Assembly (NCBI GenBank): GCA_016711045.1
Contig: JADJTT010000012.1
Coordinates: forward strand, 124,001-188,000
Direction: 5' to 3'
Length of the DNA stretch: 64,000 nt
Source: Saprospirales bacterium
GTDB lineage: Bacteria > Bacteroidota > Bacteroidia > Chitinophagales > Saprospiraceae
Position numbers and translations under genes: made by a program. The notes under the pieces are model-generated. The model had not been told where the DNA came from. It saw only the letters and a list, made by a program, of their open reading frames with translations, and made no database searches. Shown here piece by piece: positions 36,463 to 45,011 of the stretch. Every line of letters begins with the position of its first letter. Position 1 is the stretch's first letter.

Positions 36463-36553
36463 ATAAGTTCTTTTTTTTGGTAATTGGATCGAAAGAGCCA
36501 ATTGGCTTTTCATTTCGCCGGGCAAAAGTACGGCAATAATTTATTATGTCCAA

Positions 36554-37132
36554 CTACCCAAGCCATTCCACTTTTTCCTCAATCGGATTTCGTTTCCCGG
36601 GAATGTCACCCAGATCGTGGTTGCCCATGTAAAAAAGACCAAGACAGCGCTCTCCGGGCCTTAACTCCAAAAAATCATCGGCTGCTAATATGGAACCCGG
36701 GGTACTCCAATACGCCCCAATACCATAGGCCGCACAGGTCAACCACATATTCTGCACCGCCGCCGCTACCGCCGCGATCTCTTCCCATTCGGGAACACTC
36801 GCATCGGGGTCCCGCTGCATAAGGATGGCAATAACCGCAGAAGCGCGAACAGGATTGTTGCGGGTCTTTTTGTACTTCATCTCCGAAAAAAGCTCCGCCG
36901 GAGTATGCGCGCGGTAATATTCGCAAAGGTAGTTGCCCAAACGCGCCAACGCACTTCCCCGGAATACCTTAAACCTCCAAGGCTCAGTCAGTTTATGCGT
37001 GGGCGCCCAATTTGCATTTTCCAGTATTTCCCGGATAAGCTCCTCCGAAATTGGCTGATCATTATACGAGTTGGGAAATATTGCCCGGCGACGCCGGATA
37101 AGGGATGACATCGGATGGAGTTTGCTTTCCAT
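36554..37132 (-). CDS. Nitroreductase family protein (FMN-dependent)
   Basis: A 192-residue protein beginning with the usual LIRRRRAIFPNSY region that binds FMN phosphate, then ILENANWAPTHKLTEPWRF, the hallmark loop of nitroreductases. The C-terminal GLFYMGN motif that contacts the flavin is present. Length fits a NADPH-dependent, dimeric FMN oxidoreductase (YdjA/Frm2-like). Substrate is not known. It is divergent from the small membrane gene at 37221. Confidence 0.88.
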   Translation of the reverse strand: MESKLHPMSSLIRRRRAIFPNSYNDQPISEELIREILENANWAPTHKLTEPWRFKVFRGSALARLGNYLCEYYRAHTPAELFSEMKYKKTRNNPVRASAVIAILMQRDPDASVPEWEEIAAVAAAVQNMWLTCAAYGIGAYWSTPGSILAADDFLELRPGERCLGLFYMGNHDLGDIPGKRNPIEEKVEWLG

Positions 37133-37171
37133 GAGTTTGCTTTTGATGAATTATTTTTCTTTCAATAAATA

Positions 37172-37202
37172 TTGAAAGTATTGAAAGTTTAATTTATCTT
37201 TG
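37172..37202 (+). promoter_or_regulatory. Bacteroidota-type promoter (TTG-N20-TATCTTTG)
   Basis: A -33 TTG at 37172-37174 and a -7 TATCTTTG at 37195-37202 are separated by 20 bases, as in the Bacteroidota consensus. Transcription would begin near 37209, giving a leader of about a dozen bases before the ATG at 37221. It overlaps AT-rich repeats of ATTGAAAGT. Confidence 0.55.
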
Positions 37203-37220
37203 TATAAAAGAAAACGAACC

Positions 37221-37628
37221 ATGAAACTACAACGAACCGTCCTATTGATCGACAATATTTTCCAGGGAATACTCATGAGCCTCATCATTCCGGGGCCGGT
37301 ATTGTCGCTGGTTTGGGGGAATAATAACTGGATATTCATCTCCTTGTATGGGATGGTCCTGCTTGGCGCCTGGCAATTTCTGGGAAACCTCGGCTGGATG
37401 GCGTTGACTAAAGAAAAAGCGAGAAGGTATTACTTTACGCTGGTAGCCGGCTACTTCACACTGGGCTTATTGGCCTTCCAGCTAATCCCCAATAATGCGA
37501 TCACGGACGCGCTTGGGTTTTCCTATTGGTTTATATTCCCCTTCGGGATTGCCATCTACTATTTCCTGATCTCGGCCAAACACCTGGTGAAATCCTTCAG
37601 CGCTTCACGTTCATTTTGGGACCTGTAA
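37221..37628 (+). CDS. Small integral membrane protein, unknown function
   Basis: A 135-residue protein from the ATG at 37221 (a TTG at 37200 lies inside the promoter). Four membrane segments are predicted by eye: ILMSLIIPGPVLSLVW, IFISLYGMVLLGAWQFL, YYFTLVAGYFTLGLLAF and YWFIFPFGIAIYYFLI. The short loops contain few charges. I do not recognise a family. It is convergent with the DUF5723-like gene and divergent from the nitroreductase. Confidence 0.75.
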   Translation: MKLQRTVLLIDNIFQGILMSLIIPGPVLSLVWGNNNWIFISLYGMVLLGAWQFLGNLGWMALTKEKARRYYFTLVAGYFTLGLLAFQLIPNNAITDALGFSYWFIFPFGIAIYYFLISAKHLVKSFSASRSFWDL

Positions 37629-37636
37629 GGAACCGG

Positions 37637-38947
37637 TCAAAAAACCAGATTTAGCCCAGTTCGGATGTGGAAAAACCGGCTGTCTGATGGCCGGAAAACA
37701 GCGGTGATATTATCGGCCAACACATAGAGTTGTACAGGGCCGAGCCGGGCTGCCCCACTAAGTCCAATATTGGTAAAGGTATTCCGAAAAACGCCATAGC
37801 TGCCTCCAATCGTCAGCCATTCTGCCGGGGTAAAGCCGGCATTCACCGCAAATCCGGCATAGGTTGTATTCCGATACCATTCCGAGAATAGCGTACCTCC
37901 AACCTGCCATTTTTCACCTAAATGCACCCCACCGCTCAGGTAGACTTTCGTCGGAAGGGAGGTGATATAGGCTTCTTCCGTAGCGGGGAACGCAAACAAC
38001 TGTTTCAAGGTATCCAGGGCATCTTCAAACTTAATCGAATCACCGGTAAGCGCCGCTGATATATCCAGTCCGTCAAACTTATACTCCCCCTGTGCCCGAT
38101 AATTACGGACATTGTCCTTCCAGTTGATGGAGCCGATATCGAGTGCGCTGGCGGCAAGCCACCACTTCTCTTGTTTCAGCCTGATCCCCAGGTCGAAAGC
38201 AAGTCCCGGATTAGCGGTAAATAACCGATCCAGTCGCAGCTGCCCAAAGTCAAAGTTTAACTCCAGGTCATTGTAGGACTGGTAGTTGAAATACGCAGAA
38301 GTATTGAGTTGGTAATCGGCCAGGAATTGGAGTTGATAAAATGCCGTATCGGTGTAGAGTGCGGCCCTGCCCCGTTCGGTAGATACATCGCCTATACCTG
38401 TGAGCAGCTTCACGCGAGCCCCGGCTTGCAAGGCTCCACGCTCATAATAACCTCCGAATGCGTATTCGTTATAGGAATAAAGCTGCAGGTCGTGGTCGAG
38501 CATGATGATCTGCCCCACGAAGGGGCCGTTGCCCTTCCAAACCAGTTCGGGCAACACTTTTGGATACGCCAGGTAGGCATTGAAGTGAACCAGATGCTGG
38601 AAACTCACTCCAAATGAGTTGCCCAGTCGAATGCCGACGCCCAGGGTGTTGATCTCCAAATGTTCACGCACCAGATTGTCGGATTCCAGATTGTCGATGA
38701 GCGCATTCACGTCAAAGACCTTTTGTCCGTTTACTTCCCCAATCACATCGCCGTAGGTTGGACCTGTGAAGAAGAGGGTATTTTGCAGGCCGGGCAGGGA
38801 AATGATCAGCTTTTGGTCCGGCCAAATGGCCGGGTTGACCCGATTGGCTTGCCAGAGTCCGGTTTGGGAAAACAGGCCCCATTCGGCTTGTGCCTGGAGC
38901 CCGGCAACTCCAAGCAGGGCAAGAAGGGTCAGAAAAAATATCCGCAT
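37637..38947 (-). CDS. DUF5723-like outer-membrane beta-barrel protein
   Basis: A 436-residue protein with signal peptide ending in GLQAQ. The mature region consists of strands with alternating aromatics (YSYNEYAFGGYYERGA, GLNLVF at the end) characteristic of the DUF5723/PorV-like barrels of Bacteroidota. It starts 5 bases after the end of the lipoprotein gene at 38953-40491, so both are probably one transcript and may act together at the outer membrane. The family has no established function. Confidence 0.8.
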   Translation of the reverse strand: MRIFFLTLLALLGVAGLQAQAEWGLFSQTGLWQANRVNPAIWPDQKLIISLPGLQNTLFFTGPTYGDVIGEVNGQKVFDVNALIDNLESDNLVREHLEINTLGVGIRLGNSFGVSFQHLVHFNAYLAYPKVLPELVWKGNGPFVGQIIMLDHDLQLYSYNEYAFGGYYERGALQAGARVKLLTGIGDVSTERGRAALYTDTAFYQLQFLADYQLNTSAYFNYQSYNDLELNFDFGQLRLDRLFTANPGLAFDLGIRLKQEKWWLAASALDIGSINWKDNVRNYRAQGEYKFDGLDISAALTGDSIKFEDALDTLKQLFAFPATEEAYITSLPTKVYLSGGVHLGEKWQVGGTLFSEWYRNTTYAGFAVNAGFTPAEWLTIGGSYGVFRNTFTNIGLSGAARLGPVQLYVLADNITAVFRPSDSRFFHIRTGLNLVF

Positions 38948-38952
38948 GCAGG

Positions 38953-40491
38953 TTAATCTTTCATTTTCAATCGAAGTCCCACGCCGATATTGACGTGTTG
39001 GTCGGCATACACTTTCACCGAGGTGTTGCCTTCGTTATACGTAGAAAAGGCGGCTTCCACCACAATGCGTTTGGTCCGGCGCAAATTTTCCAGTCTGGCG
39101 CCGGCAACGGGCACATACAGCACGTGCTTTACCGGGTTGATCACATCGCCCGCCGCATCTACCGGGGCTGCTGCGATAAGCGTTTGAGGGGTAGCCAGTA
39201 GAGAGTCGATCACCACTCCGAATTCATCTTCCATATATGCCTGAATACCTACTCTGATCGGCAGGAAATTTTCGGCAAACACCTTAAACTCCATTTCTTT
39301 TACATTATCGTAGGAAGAGAAATCCACATCCACTGTATCGATCGCCACAAAGGAAGAAGATCGCCCATAGATAGGTAGCTCCACCTCCACGGAGACCGTG
39401 TACCGGCTGCTATCCGTAATAAACCCTCTGATTGCCGTCACATTATCCGGATTGGTAATCGCATCCACATCGTAATCGAGCGCAACGGGCTTCGATCCCA
39501 GCACTACGTCAATATTGGAGTTGTCTTTGGTAAAGGAGAACTGCGTAATCTTGGTCTCGCCTACTTCATCCGGTAGTTCGGGGTAGTCAAAGTCGATGCC
39601 ATTGTCTATGGCATCGCTTTGGAGGGAGAGTACGTTCCCATCTGCCGTAGTAATATCGAATACATTCACGATCGATCGGGTAGGTACGCCAAAAGAGTTG
39701 AATACATTGACAAAGATCTTGGGGTCTTCAAAGTATACATCCCCTTTGGTCCAGGTCTCAAAAAATTCGATATTGATGGTATCCCGTTTGCCGTCGTGCA
39801 ACTGGTTGCCAAAATACCCTTCGGCGTAAGAAAACTCCACATTCGTCAGGGCGATGTTGAAGTTGCTGACGGTATCTCTTACTCCGTTGGAATGAAGGGC
39901 GATATATTCGATCCGGAGGTTGCCCTCTGAATCCGCAATGAGCTTATGGTCTTTCAGGTTGTAGGGGGCCAAAAGCACGGTTTCAACCGGAAGGGTACCC
40001 GAATAATTGATCACATTGTTAAACTCCAGAATATCTCCATTGGGTTTGAACACTTGCGGAAACCGGATCTTCATGGAAAGATCATCCTCGTGATAGGATT
40101 TGTAGGCGTAGTAAAGGAACCCCGACTTCAGCTCCACATAATCCATTTCTATCCCATCCGGTGTGGTAAATGGCAGGGGCATCACTGTATCGAGCACAGG
40201 GATGAGCGGGGGCAGTGCCAACTCGATATTTTTGAAGATCTCCTGACTCGTTTTTGTCACGACGTCTCCTTTATACCGCAAAAAAATAAGGTTGTTGGAA
40301 TCGATATCCAGGTAGGTATATTTATCGAGCTTTTCGAGAAGATCATCCAGCGAAACGCTCGTATTAATTAGTGGAATGGCATATTCTGCGTCATTGCCGA
40401 TCGTCTCCACATTTTCCAGATCGTTAAAGTGCTGACATCCCCAGCTAAAAATACCGAGAATACCGGCAATGAGTATAAAGCGATTAATCAT
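38953..40491 (-). CDS. Secreted lipoprotein of unknown function, beta-rich
   Basis: A 512-residue protein with a lipobox at FSWGC (Cys19). The first 60 mature residues contain a conserved-looking opening with AEYAIPLINTSVSLDDLL, seen in some Bacteroidota surface lipoproteins. The remainder is rich in beta strands and short loops with no catalytic motif. It is immediately upstream (5 bases) of the DUF5723-like barrel on the same strand. That pairing suggests a two-part envelope complex. No function can be assigned. Confidence 0.75.
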   Translation of the reverse strand: MINRFILIAGILGIFSWGCQHFNDLENVETIGNDAEYAIPLINTSVSLDDLLEKLDKYTYLDIDSNNLIFLRYKGDVVTKTSQEIFKNIELALPPLIPVLDTVMPLPFTTPDGIEMDYVELKSGFLYYAYKSYHEDDLSMKIRFPQVFKPNGDILEFNNVINYSGTLPVETVLLAPYNLKDHKLIADSEGNLRIEYIALHSNGVRDTVSNFNIALTNVEFSYAEGYFGNQLHDGKRDTINIEFFETWTKGDVYFEDPKIFVNVFNSFGVPTRSIVNVFDITTADGNVLSLQSDAIDNGIDFDYPELPDEVGETKITQFSFTKDNSNIDVVLGSKPVALDYDVDAITNPDNVTAIRGFITDSSRYTVSVEVELPIYGRSSSFVAIDTVDVDFSSYDNVKEMEFKVFAENFLPIRVGIQAYMEDEFGVVIDSLLATPQTLIAAAPVDAAGDVINPVKHVLYVPVAGARLENLRRTKRIVVEAAFSTYNEGNTSVKVYADQHVNIGVGLRLKMKD

Positions 40492-40584
40492 CTATTGAGT
40501 AAATTGGTTGTCTAAAGAACGCGTTTCCAGGCAAAATGATGCGCCGCAGCGTCACCATCTGGTTAATTAAGAGCCTGGTTAGCC

Positions 40585-41991
40585 CTAAATTTCATACGAT
40601 TCGCCCAACTCCGGAGTCACTACTTTGGTGAAAGCGTGTTGCTCCAATAGGGCTTTGAATCCTTCCTGGGCAGGTTCTTCCCCATGCACGAGGAACAATT
40701 TTTTCAACGTCTGTAATTCGGATTGCAGAAAATCCAGGAGCTCATTGCGATCGGCATGTGCAGAGAAGGAGTCCATGACCTCCACCTCTGCGTGGACCAT
40801 TTTCCATTCCCCAAAAAATTTCAAGGCATTAACCCCGTTACGGAGCATGCCTCCGGGCGTATCAGGAGTACAATAACCTACGATCAACACCGTATTCCGG
40901 GCCTGATCGATGCTGTTAAACAGGTGATGCCGGATGCGCCCTGCATTGGCCATCCCGGACGAACTGATGATGATGCAGGGATCTTCCATCGTATTGAGCT
41001 TCTTGGAATCCTCTGTGGCATTGATATAATGGAGATCATTAAAGCCAAAGGGGTTGGGATCCGATAAGAGATATTCCGTGAGCTGACTGTCGTAACACTC
41101 GGGGTGAGAAGCGAATATAGTGGTGGCATTGACGGCCAACGGGCTATCCACATACACTGGAATATGGGGCAACTTTCCGGCGGTTTCCATCTGGTCGAGC
41201 AAATAGACGATCTCCTGGGTCCGTCCTACGCTAAATGCCGGAATAATCAACTTACCTGCTTTTTCCACGCAGGTATGCTTGATAATCTTCAGGAAACGCT
41301 CTTCCTCTGCCGGCTTGCCCTCATGGTCGCGGTTGCCATAGGTCGATTCGGAGATCAGGTAGTCAACCGGGGGCATGGGTTTCGGATCGCGGAGAATTGG
41401 GCGGTCAGGTCGGCCCACATCACCCGTAAATCCAATCCGAACCGTCCGTTCTTTTTCTTTGATATGAAGGGTAATACTGGCGCTTCCAAGTATATGCCCG
41501 GCGTCCCGGAACAACACTTCCACATCGTTGCGCACGGGAAACCATTTTTCATATCCGATCGACACGAAGTGCCCCATGGTGTGTTGCACATCCTCGGCGG
41601 TATAGAGCGGTTCTTCCTCCTCCATCACGCGTCCTTTTTTGGCCTTCTGCTTGCGCATGGAATATTCTGCATCGCGTTCCTGGATCTTGGCGCTGTCAAG
41701 CAGCATGATCGTACAAAGGCTCCGGGTGGCATGGGTGCTGTAGATGGTGCCCTTAAATCCGTCTTTTACCAACTTGGGGAGACGTCCGCTATGGTCGATA
41801 TGTGCATGGGACAGAATGACGCAATCCAATTCCTTGGGGTCAAAAAGCCAGGTGTCATTAAAAGATTTCATGGCTTCTTCCCGGCCCTGATAAAGGCCGC
41901 AGTCGAGCAGAATCTTGAATCCGTCTTCCAGTTCGATGAGGTGAGCGCTACCCGTAACGGTTTTGGCTGCTCCGCAGAATTTAAGCTTCAT
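40585..41991 (-). CDS. Metallo-beta-lactamase/beta-CASP hydrolase, RNA-type
   Basis: A 468-residue protein from the ATG at 41991 (MKLKFCGAAKTVTGSAHL). The metal motif SHAHIDHSG (His62, His64, Asp66, His67) is intact. A beta-CASP domain follows with the ligand histidines in FRDAGHILGSASI and TGDVGRPDRPIL, and the C-terminal region has the Zn-dependent FSAHADRNELLDF motif. This is the architecture of the bacterial CPSF-like RNA exonucleases. It may mature or degrade RNA; the precise role is unknown. Confidence 0.9.
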   Translation of the reverse strand: MKLKFCGAAKTVTGSAHLIELEDGFKILLDCGLYQGREEAMKSFNDTWLFDPKELDCVILSHAHIDHSGRLPKLVKDGFKGTIYSTHATRSLCTIMLLDSAKIQERDAEYSMRKQKAKKGRVMEEEEPLYTAEDVQHTMGHFVSIGYEKWFPVRNDVEVLFRDAGHILGSASITLHIKEKERTVRIGFTGDVGRPDRPILRDPKPMPPVDYLISESTYGNRDHEGKPAEEERFLKIIKHTCVEKAGKLIIPAFSVGRTQEIVYLLDQMETAGKLPHIPVYVDSPLAVNATTIFASHPECYDSQLTEYLLSDPNPFGFNDLHYINATEDSKKLNTMEDPCIIISSSGMANAGRIRHHLFNSIDQARNTVLIVGYCTPDTPGGMLRNGVNALKFFGEWKMVHAEVEVMDSFSAHADRNELLDFLQSELQTLKKLFLVHGEEPAQEGFKALLEQHAFTKVVTPELGESYEI

Positions 41992-42023
41992 ATTGTCAAC
42001 ATATAAGTAACCAATCAAATTGG

Positions 42024-42072
42024 TATCCAGAAAGAATTATCGAGCTCGGAGCTCGATAATTCTTTCTGGATA
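42024..42072. repeat. Perfect 24-bp palindrome with one-base centre
   Basis: Arms 42024-42047 and 42049-42072 are perfectly complementary around a single G, 33 bases upstream of the start codon at 41991. It has no T-tract on either side. Confidence 0.85.
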
Positions 42073-42089
42073 ATATTCACTTGTTTATA

Positions 42090-42190
42090 TACTCAAACCG
42101 AAGTGGTTTGTGACTAGTGCGGCCGGCGGCCGCACTAGTCACAAGTAATTTGACGGCCGGCGGCCGTCAAATTACTTTTACTTCCGTATA
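42090..42190. repeat. Double-hairpin intergenic element, copy A
   Basis: The conserved left border TATACTCAAACCGAAGTGG is followed by hairpin A1 (17-bp arms 42108-42124 and 42128-42144, GGC loop) and hairpin A2 (14-bp arms 42145-42158 and 42162-42175, GGC loop), then the right border CTTCCGTATA. The same order, borders and core (TTTGACGGCCGGCGGCCG) recur in copy B at 44861-44967. Stem bases that differ between the copies are matched by changes on the other arm. Confidence 0.85.
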
Positions 42191-42223
42191 GTTAGGCAAT
42201 ATAAGAAAAAGGAGCAGAATAAT

Positions 42224-42262
42224 AAAAAAGCCACTTTACCCCAAGTGAAGGGGTAAAGTGGC
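42224..42262 (-). terminator. Terminator after the DUF4097-like gene
   Basis: A 13-bp perfect stem (42230-42242 with 42250-42262), 7-base loop, followed on the minus strand by a T-run (TTTTTTATT). It lies 33 bases past the stop codon at 42296. Confidence 0.85.
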
Positions 42263-42295
42263 GGCATTATAGAATTGGATTAGTATGAAGCTGTT

Positions 42296-43405
42296 TTATT
42301 GCATCTTGAGCCCGCCGTAGTCCATGCGAACTTTGATGACGCTACGGGCGTTTGCCACCCCGTTGTGGCCGGTCACTTCATGGTAGGTGGCCAGCTCTTT
42401 TTCGTAGGTCACGTTCATGGAAGAGGGGTAGAGGATACCGGCATACTTACCGGAAGCTTCCAACTGGTAGTTCGCGCCTTCTTCCACTTTTACCTTAAAG
42501 TCTGTATACCGTCCGGTCAAGCGGATTTCGGAGAATCCTTTCAGTACTTTTTCCAGACGGGCGCCGCCGTATTCGAGATCCAGGTCGGCGCTGTTGGAGA
42601 TTTCAGCCACTTTAAAGTCCGTATACCGGAAGGAGGAGGTCATATCATCGACATGTTTGATCTCGACGGCGCCATAGCTACCCCGGCTGTTCAATTTGCT
42701 GATCTTACCTATCCGGTATGTATCATATTTGGACTCACTCTGGATATAGTTTCCTTCTTCGATACTCACATTGGAGTACTTAGTCGTGAAATTGCCGTCG
42801 CGTACTTTTGCGAGCGTGAGGTTGCTATAGGCAATATTTGCCTGGGCATCGCGCACCGAAGCAATGGTTGCATTGCCGTAACTCAGGTCCAGATTGAGGT
42901 CATTGCTGAGTTCATCCATACGGAGATTGCCATATTTGAGGTCCATTACCACGCGCCCGGCAAAGTCGGAAGTAAAGACATCGCCGTATTTATGTGCGAC
43001 ATCAAGGGATACGGTTTTTGGAAGGAAAACTTCATAATCGATGGTGAAGTCGCTTTTAGAAGATCCCCACCAGTTCCATCCCGAGTTCGATTCTACTATG
43101 GTTTCTGCTTTTACCAGGTTATTGCTGGAGGTGAAGTCGATACGGATCTGATCAAATACCTTCTGCGCATCATCTTCGGAACGGGCCTGTACCCGGATGG
43201 TCACTTCTACTTTAACCCGGTCCTGATCCCAGGTTTTCACATCGAGGCGTCCGTATTTGGTAATGAATTGGGTCAACCCACTGGGATCAATGGAAAATTC
43301 ACGTTTGATCGTCTTGGAGTATTCTGCTTTAGGAGAAGCCCACCCCATGGGCGCCACAAGGAGCACCATTGCCAGGATGCCGAGGATCTTATATACTGGT
43401 TTCAT
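42296..43405 (-). CDS. Secreted DUF4097-like repeat protein
   Basis: A 369-residue protein with signal peptide ending in GWASP. The rest is a run of short repeated strands (LDVAHKYGDVF, MDLKYGNLRM, LDLSYGNATI, LDLEYGGARL) about every 20 residues, a pattern typical of beta-helix-like DUF4097/adhesin-type proteins found behind anti-sigma factors. No catalytic residues are evident. It overlaps the anti-sigma gene upstream by 17 bases, so it belongs to the sigma/anti-sigma operon and may be a target or sensor of that system. Confidence 0.78.
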   Translation of the reverse strand: MKPVYKILGILAMVLLVAPMGWASPKAEYSKTIKREFSIDPSGLTQFITKYGRLDVKTWDQDRVKVEVTIRVQARSEDDAQKVFDQIRIDFTSSNNLVKAETIVESNSGWNWWGSSKSDFTIDYEVFLPKTVSLDVAHKYGDVFTSDFAGRVVMDLKYGNLRMDELSNDLNLDLSYGNATIASVRDAQANIAYSNLTLAKVRDGNFTTKYSNVSIEEGNYIQSESKYDTYRIGKISKLNSRGSYGAVEIKHVDDMTSSFRYTDFKVAEISNSADLDLEYGGARLEKVLKGFSEIRLTGRYTDFKVKVEEGANYQLEASGKYAGILYPSSMNVTYEKELATYHEVTGHNGVANARSVIKVRMDYGGLKMQ

Positions 43406-44054
43406 TGTCTGCTGTTTTTGGATTAGTGGTTTGAATTTTTTCGAGCACGCGTTCTAAGATGTCTAATTTGATTTGGTAATTGCGGATCATTGCTTGAATA
43501 ATTTGTTCTTCAGAGCCTTTTGGCGCTTTGTCCAGTTCGAGTTGCAACTCTTTGTAGAGGTCATCCAGTTGCTGGATATCGGGCTGGACATTAGCCCCTT
43601 GGTCGAAGCGGGACAATTCCTGCATACGGTTGCTGACCTGTGTAGTGTAGTACTGTTCCAGTTCGGCATATTCCGGAGCAATTTCCGCCAGGGTAGGCAA
43701 CTCCTGGACATGTGTATACTTATAAGCATACATTCCGATAAGGCCTCCCAGGGTAAGCAGGATGACGACAGAAGCGGCGACCCGGAGCGTACGCCAGATC
43801 GTCCGTATCCTGGCGACAGGGCGCTGGGCTTCCAGTGCTTGATCGATAGCTGCCCACACTTTCAGATTGGGTACTTCCCGGTCAAAAGCCAGGCGGTTTT
43901 TCCCCACAAACTGTTCAAGCTGATCCACCCGATCCCCCGCATCCAAGGCTTCCTCAATGCCGGACCAAACCTTTTGGGCAGGTTGTTCCCGGTCGAAAGC
44001 ATCCCGGTTTTGTGTGATGAATTTTTCGAGCTTATCCATTCTTCTTCTTTTCAT
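43389..44054 (-). CDS. Single-pass membrane anti-sigma-like protein
   Basis: A 221-residue protein. Residues 6-78 hold two copies of a 35-residue motif (KLEKFITQNRDAFDRE and QLEQFVGKNRLAFDRE, each followed by KVW.IDQAL). One membrane segment spans about 90-110 (LRVAASVVILLTLGGLIG). The outside part contains a coiled-coil-like stretch (LEQYYTTQVSNRMQEL onwards). Gene order with an ECF sigma factor just upstream strongly suggests an anti-sigma factor with the duplicated N-terminal helices gripping the sigma factor. The start may be the ATG at 44054 or 44039. It overlaps the following gene by 17 bases. Confidence 0.72.
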   Translation of the reverse strand: MKRRRMDKLEKFITQNRDAFDREQPAQKVWSGIEEALDAGDRVDQLEQFVGKNRLAFDREVPNLKVWAAIDQALEAQRPVARIRTIWRTLRVAASVVILLTLGGLIGMYAYKYTHVQELPTLAEIAPEYAELEQYYTTQVSNRMQELSRFDQGANVQPDIQQLDDLYKELQLELDKAPKGSEEQIIQAMIRNYQIKLDILERVLEKIQTTNPKTADNETSI

Positions 44055-44095
44055 TGTTGGTTAGCAGATCACATTGCGTATTCAGCAGATTGTTT

Positions 44096-44683
44096 TCATT
44101 CGGCCCCTTGGGGCTGCACGTGTAGTATTTCTTTCAATTTCTTGCGGGCACGGCTGTACTGCGACTTGGAGGTCGCTTCCGTAATCCCGAGTATTTCTCC
44201 GATTTCCTGATGGTCGTATCCTTCCAGTAAGTAGAGGCTAAAAACCACCCGGTAACCATCGGGCAATTGATTGATCGCATGGTGTACGGTGTCTACTGAA
44301 AGGGGGTACTCCGTAGGTTCGGGTGTTACATCCGGCACGTGGGTCAGGTTTTCATTCAACTCCGAAAAAGCCAGACGCCGTTTTTTGAGGAAGTTGATAC
44401 AATTGTTTACCACAATTCTTTTGATCCACGCGCCGATCGACGACTCGAACCGGAACGATTCCAAATTGCTAAATACATCAATGAACGAGTTTTGCAGCAG
44501 GTCTTCCGCATCCGGTTCATTCCGGATCATGCGCAGGCACACATTGTACATCGCTTGAGAGTATAACCGGTATAACTCAAACTGTGCCTGCCTTTCGCCC
44601 CGTTTGCAGCGTTCTACGATATCGCGATGGGTGCCTCCGTAGTCCAATTCTTTCGTTTTTAATGTTGCCCGTCCTAAGGACAT
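44096..44683 (-). CDS. ECF-type RNA polymerase sigma factor
   Basis: A 195-residue protein from the ATG at 44683 (MSLGRATLK); the longer frame adds 42 residues without sigma-like sequence. Sigma region 2 is seen at about residues 35-95 (AMYNVCLRMIRNEPDAEDLLQ, ...DVFSNLESFRFESSIGAWI), and region 4 at about 140-190 (GYRVVFSLYLLEGYDHQEIG... SKSQYSRARKKLKEIL). It is the first gene of a three-gene unit with the membrane anti-sigma-like protein and a secreted repeat protein, typical of an envelope-sensing ECF cascade. Downstream targets are unknown. Confidence 0.9.
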   Translation of the reverse strand: MSLGRATLKTKELDYGGTHRDIVERCKRGERQAQFELYRLYSQAMYNVCLRMIRNEPDAEDLLQNSFIDVFSNLESFRFESSIGAWIKRIVVNNCINFLKKRRLAFSELNENLTHVPDVTPEPTEYPLSVDTVHHAINQLPDGYRVVFSLYLLEGYDHQEIGEILGITEATSKSQYSRARKKLKEILHVQPQGAE

Positions 44684-44840
44684 GGGGCTAAACCAAGGGT
44701 TGCATCCTACCTTCTTCCCCCTTAAATTTTTGTTAAAATTTACAATATGGTGAAAATTAGGGGTTGGCTCAGTTTTGAAATGCGCATTTGAATCCGGTAC
44801 ATTTCTCAAATGCCTTAAAACTAAGTACTTTTACCACATA
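44684..44840. other. Leader region between sigma factor start and the intergenic element
   Basis: About 157 bases without a gene or a convincing hairpin; an open frame through it is a run-on of the sigma gene. If the box at 44851-44858 is the promoter, this is its long leader. Confidence 0.4.
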
Positions 44841-44850
44841 AGTTCTCTGA

Positions 44851-44858
44851 CAAATATA
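44851..44858 (-). promoter_or_regulatory. Outward -7 box facing the sigma factor gene
   Basis: Reads TATATTTG on the minus strand (fits TAnnTTTG). It sits in the left terminal inverted repeat, about 170 bases from the sigma start codon. No -33 TTG seen. Confidence 0.35.
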
Positions 44859-45003
44859 ATTATACTCAACCCGAAGTGGTTTGGGACTAGGGCGGCGGCC
44901 GCCGACCGCCCTAGTCCCAATTGATTTGACGGCCGGCGGCCGTCAAATCAATTTTTCTTCCGTATAATAAGCACTGTGGCCTGTGGCCGAGGTGCTTATT
45001 AAT

Positions 45004-45011
45004 TATATTTG
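45004..45011 (+). promoter_or_regulatory. Outward -7 box facing the HEAT-cyclophilin gene
   Basis: TATATTTG on the plus strand, in the right terminal repeat and 25 bases before the ATG at 45036; this supports that start over the TTG at 45009, which overlaps the box. No -33 TTG seen at the normal spacing. Confidence 0.4.

Noticed and set aside
34267..36525. Frame extension of the pyrophosphatase to 36525
   Set aside because: The extra 21 codons are charged and do not belong to the first membrane helix, which starts at MGTMLIYL.
42024..42190. Possible CRISPR array
   Set aside because: The repeats are palindromes of different sequence with no regular spacers and no cas genes nearby.
42299..43426. 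A 375-codon plus-strand frame opposite the DUF4097-like gene
   Set aside because: The minus-strand frame has a signal peptide and repeat pattern and is in an operon; the plus frame is a shadow of it.
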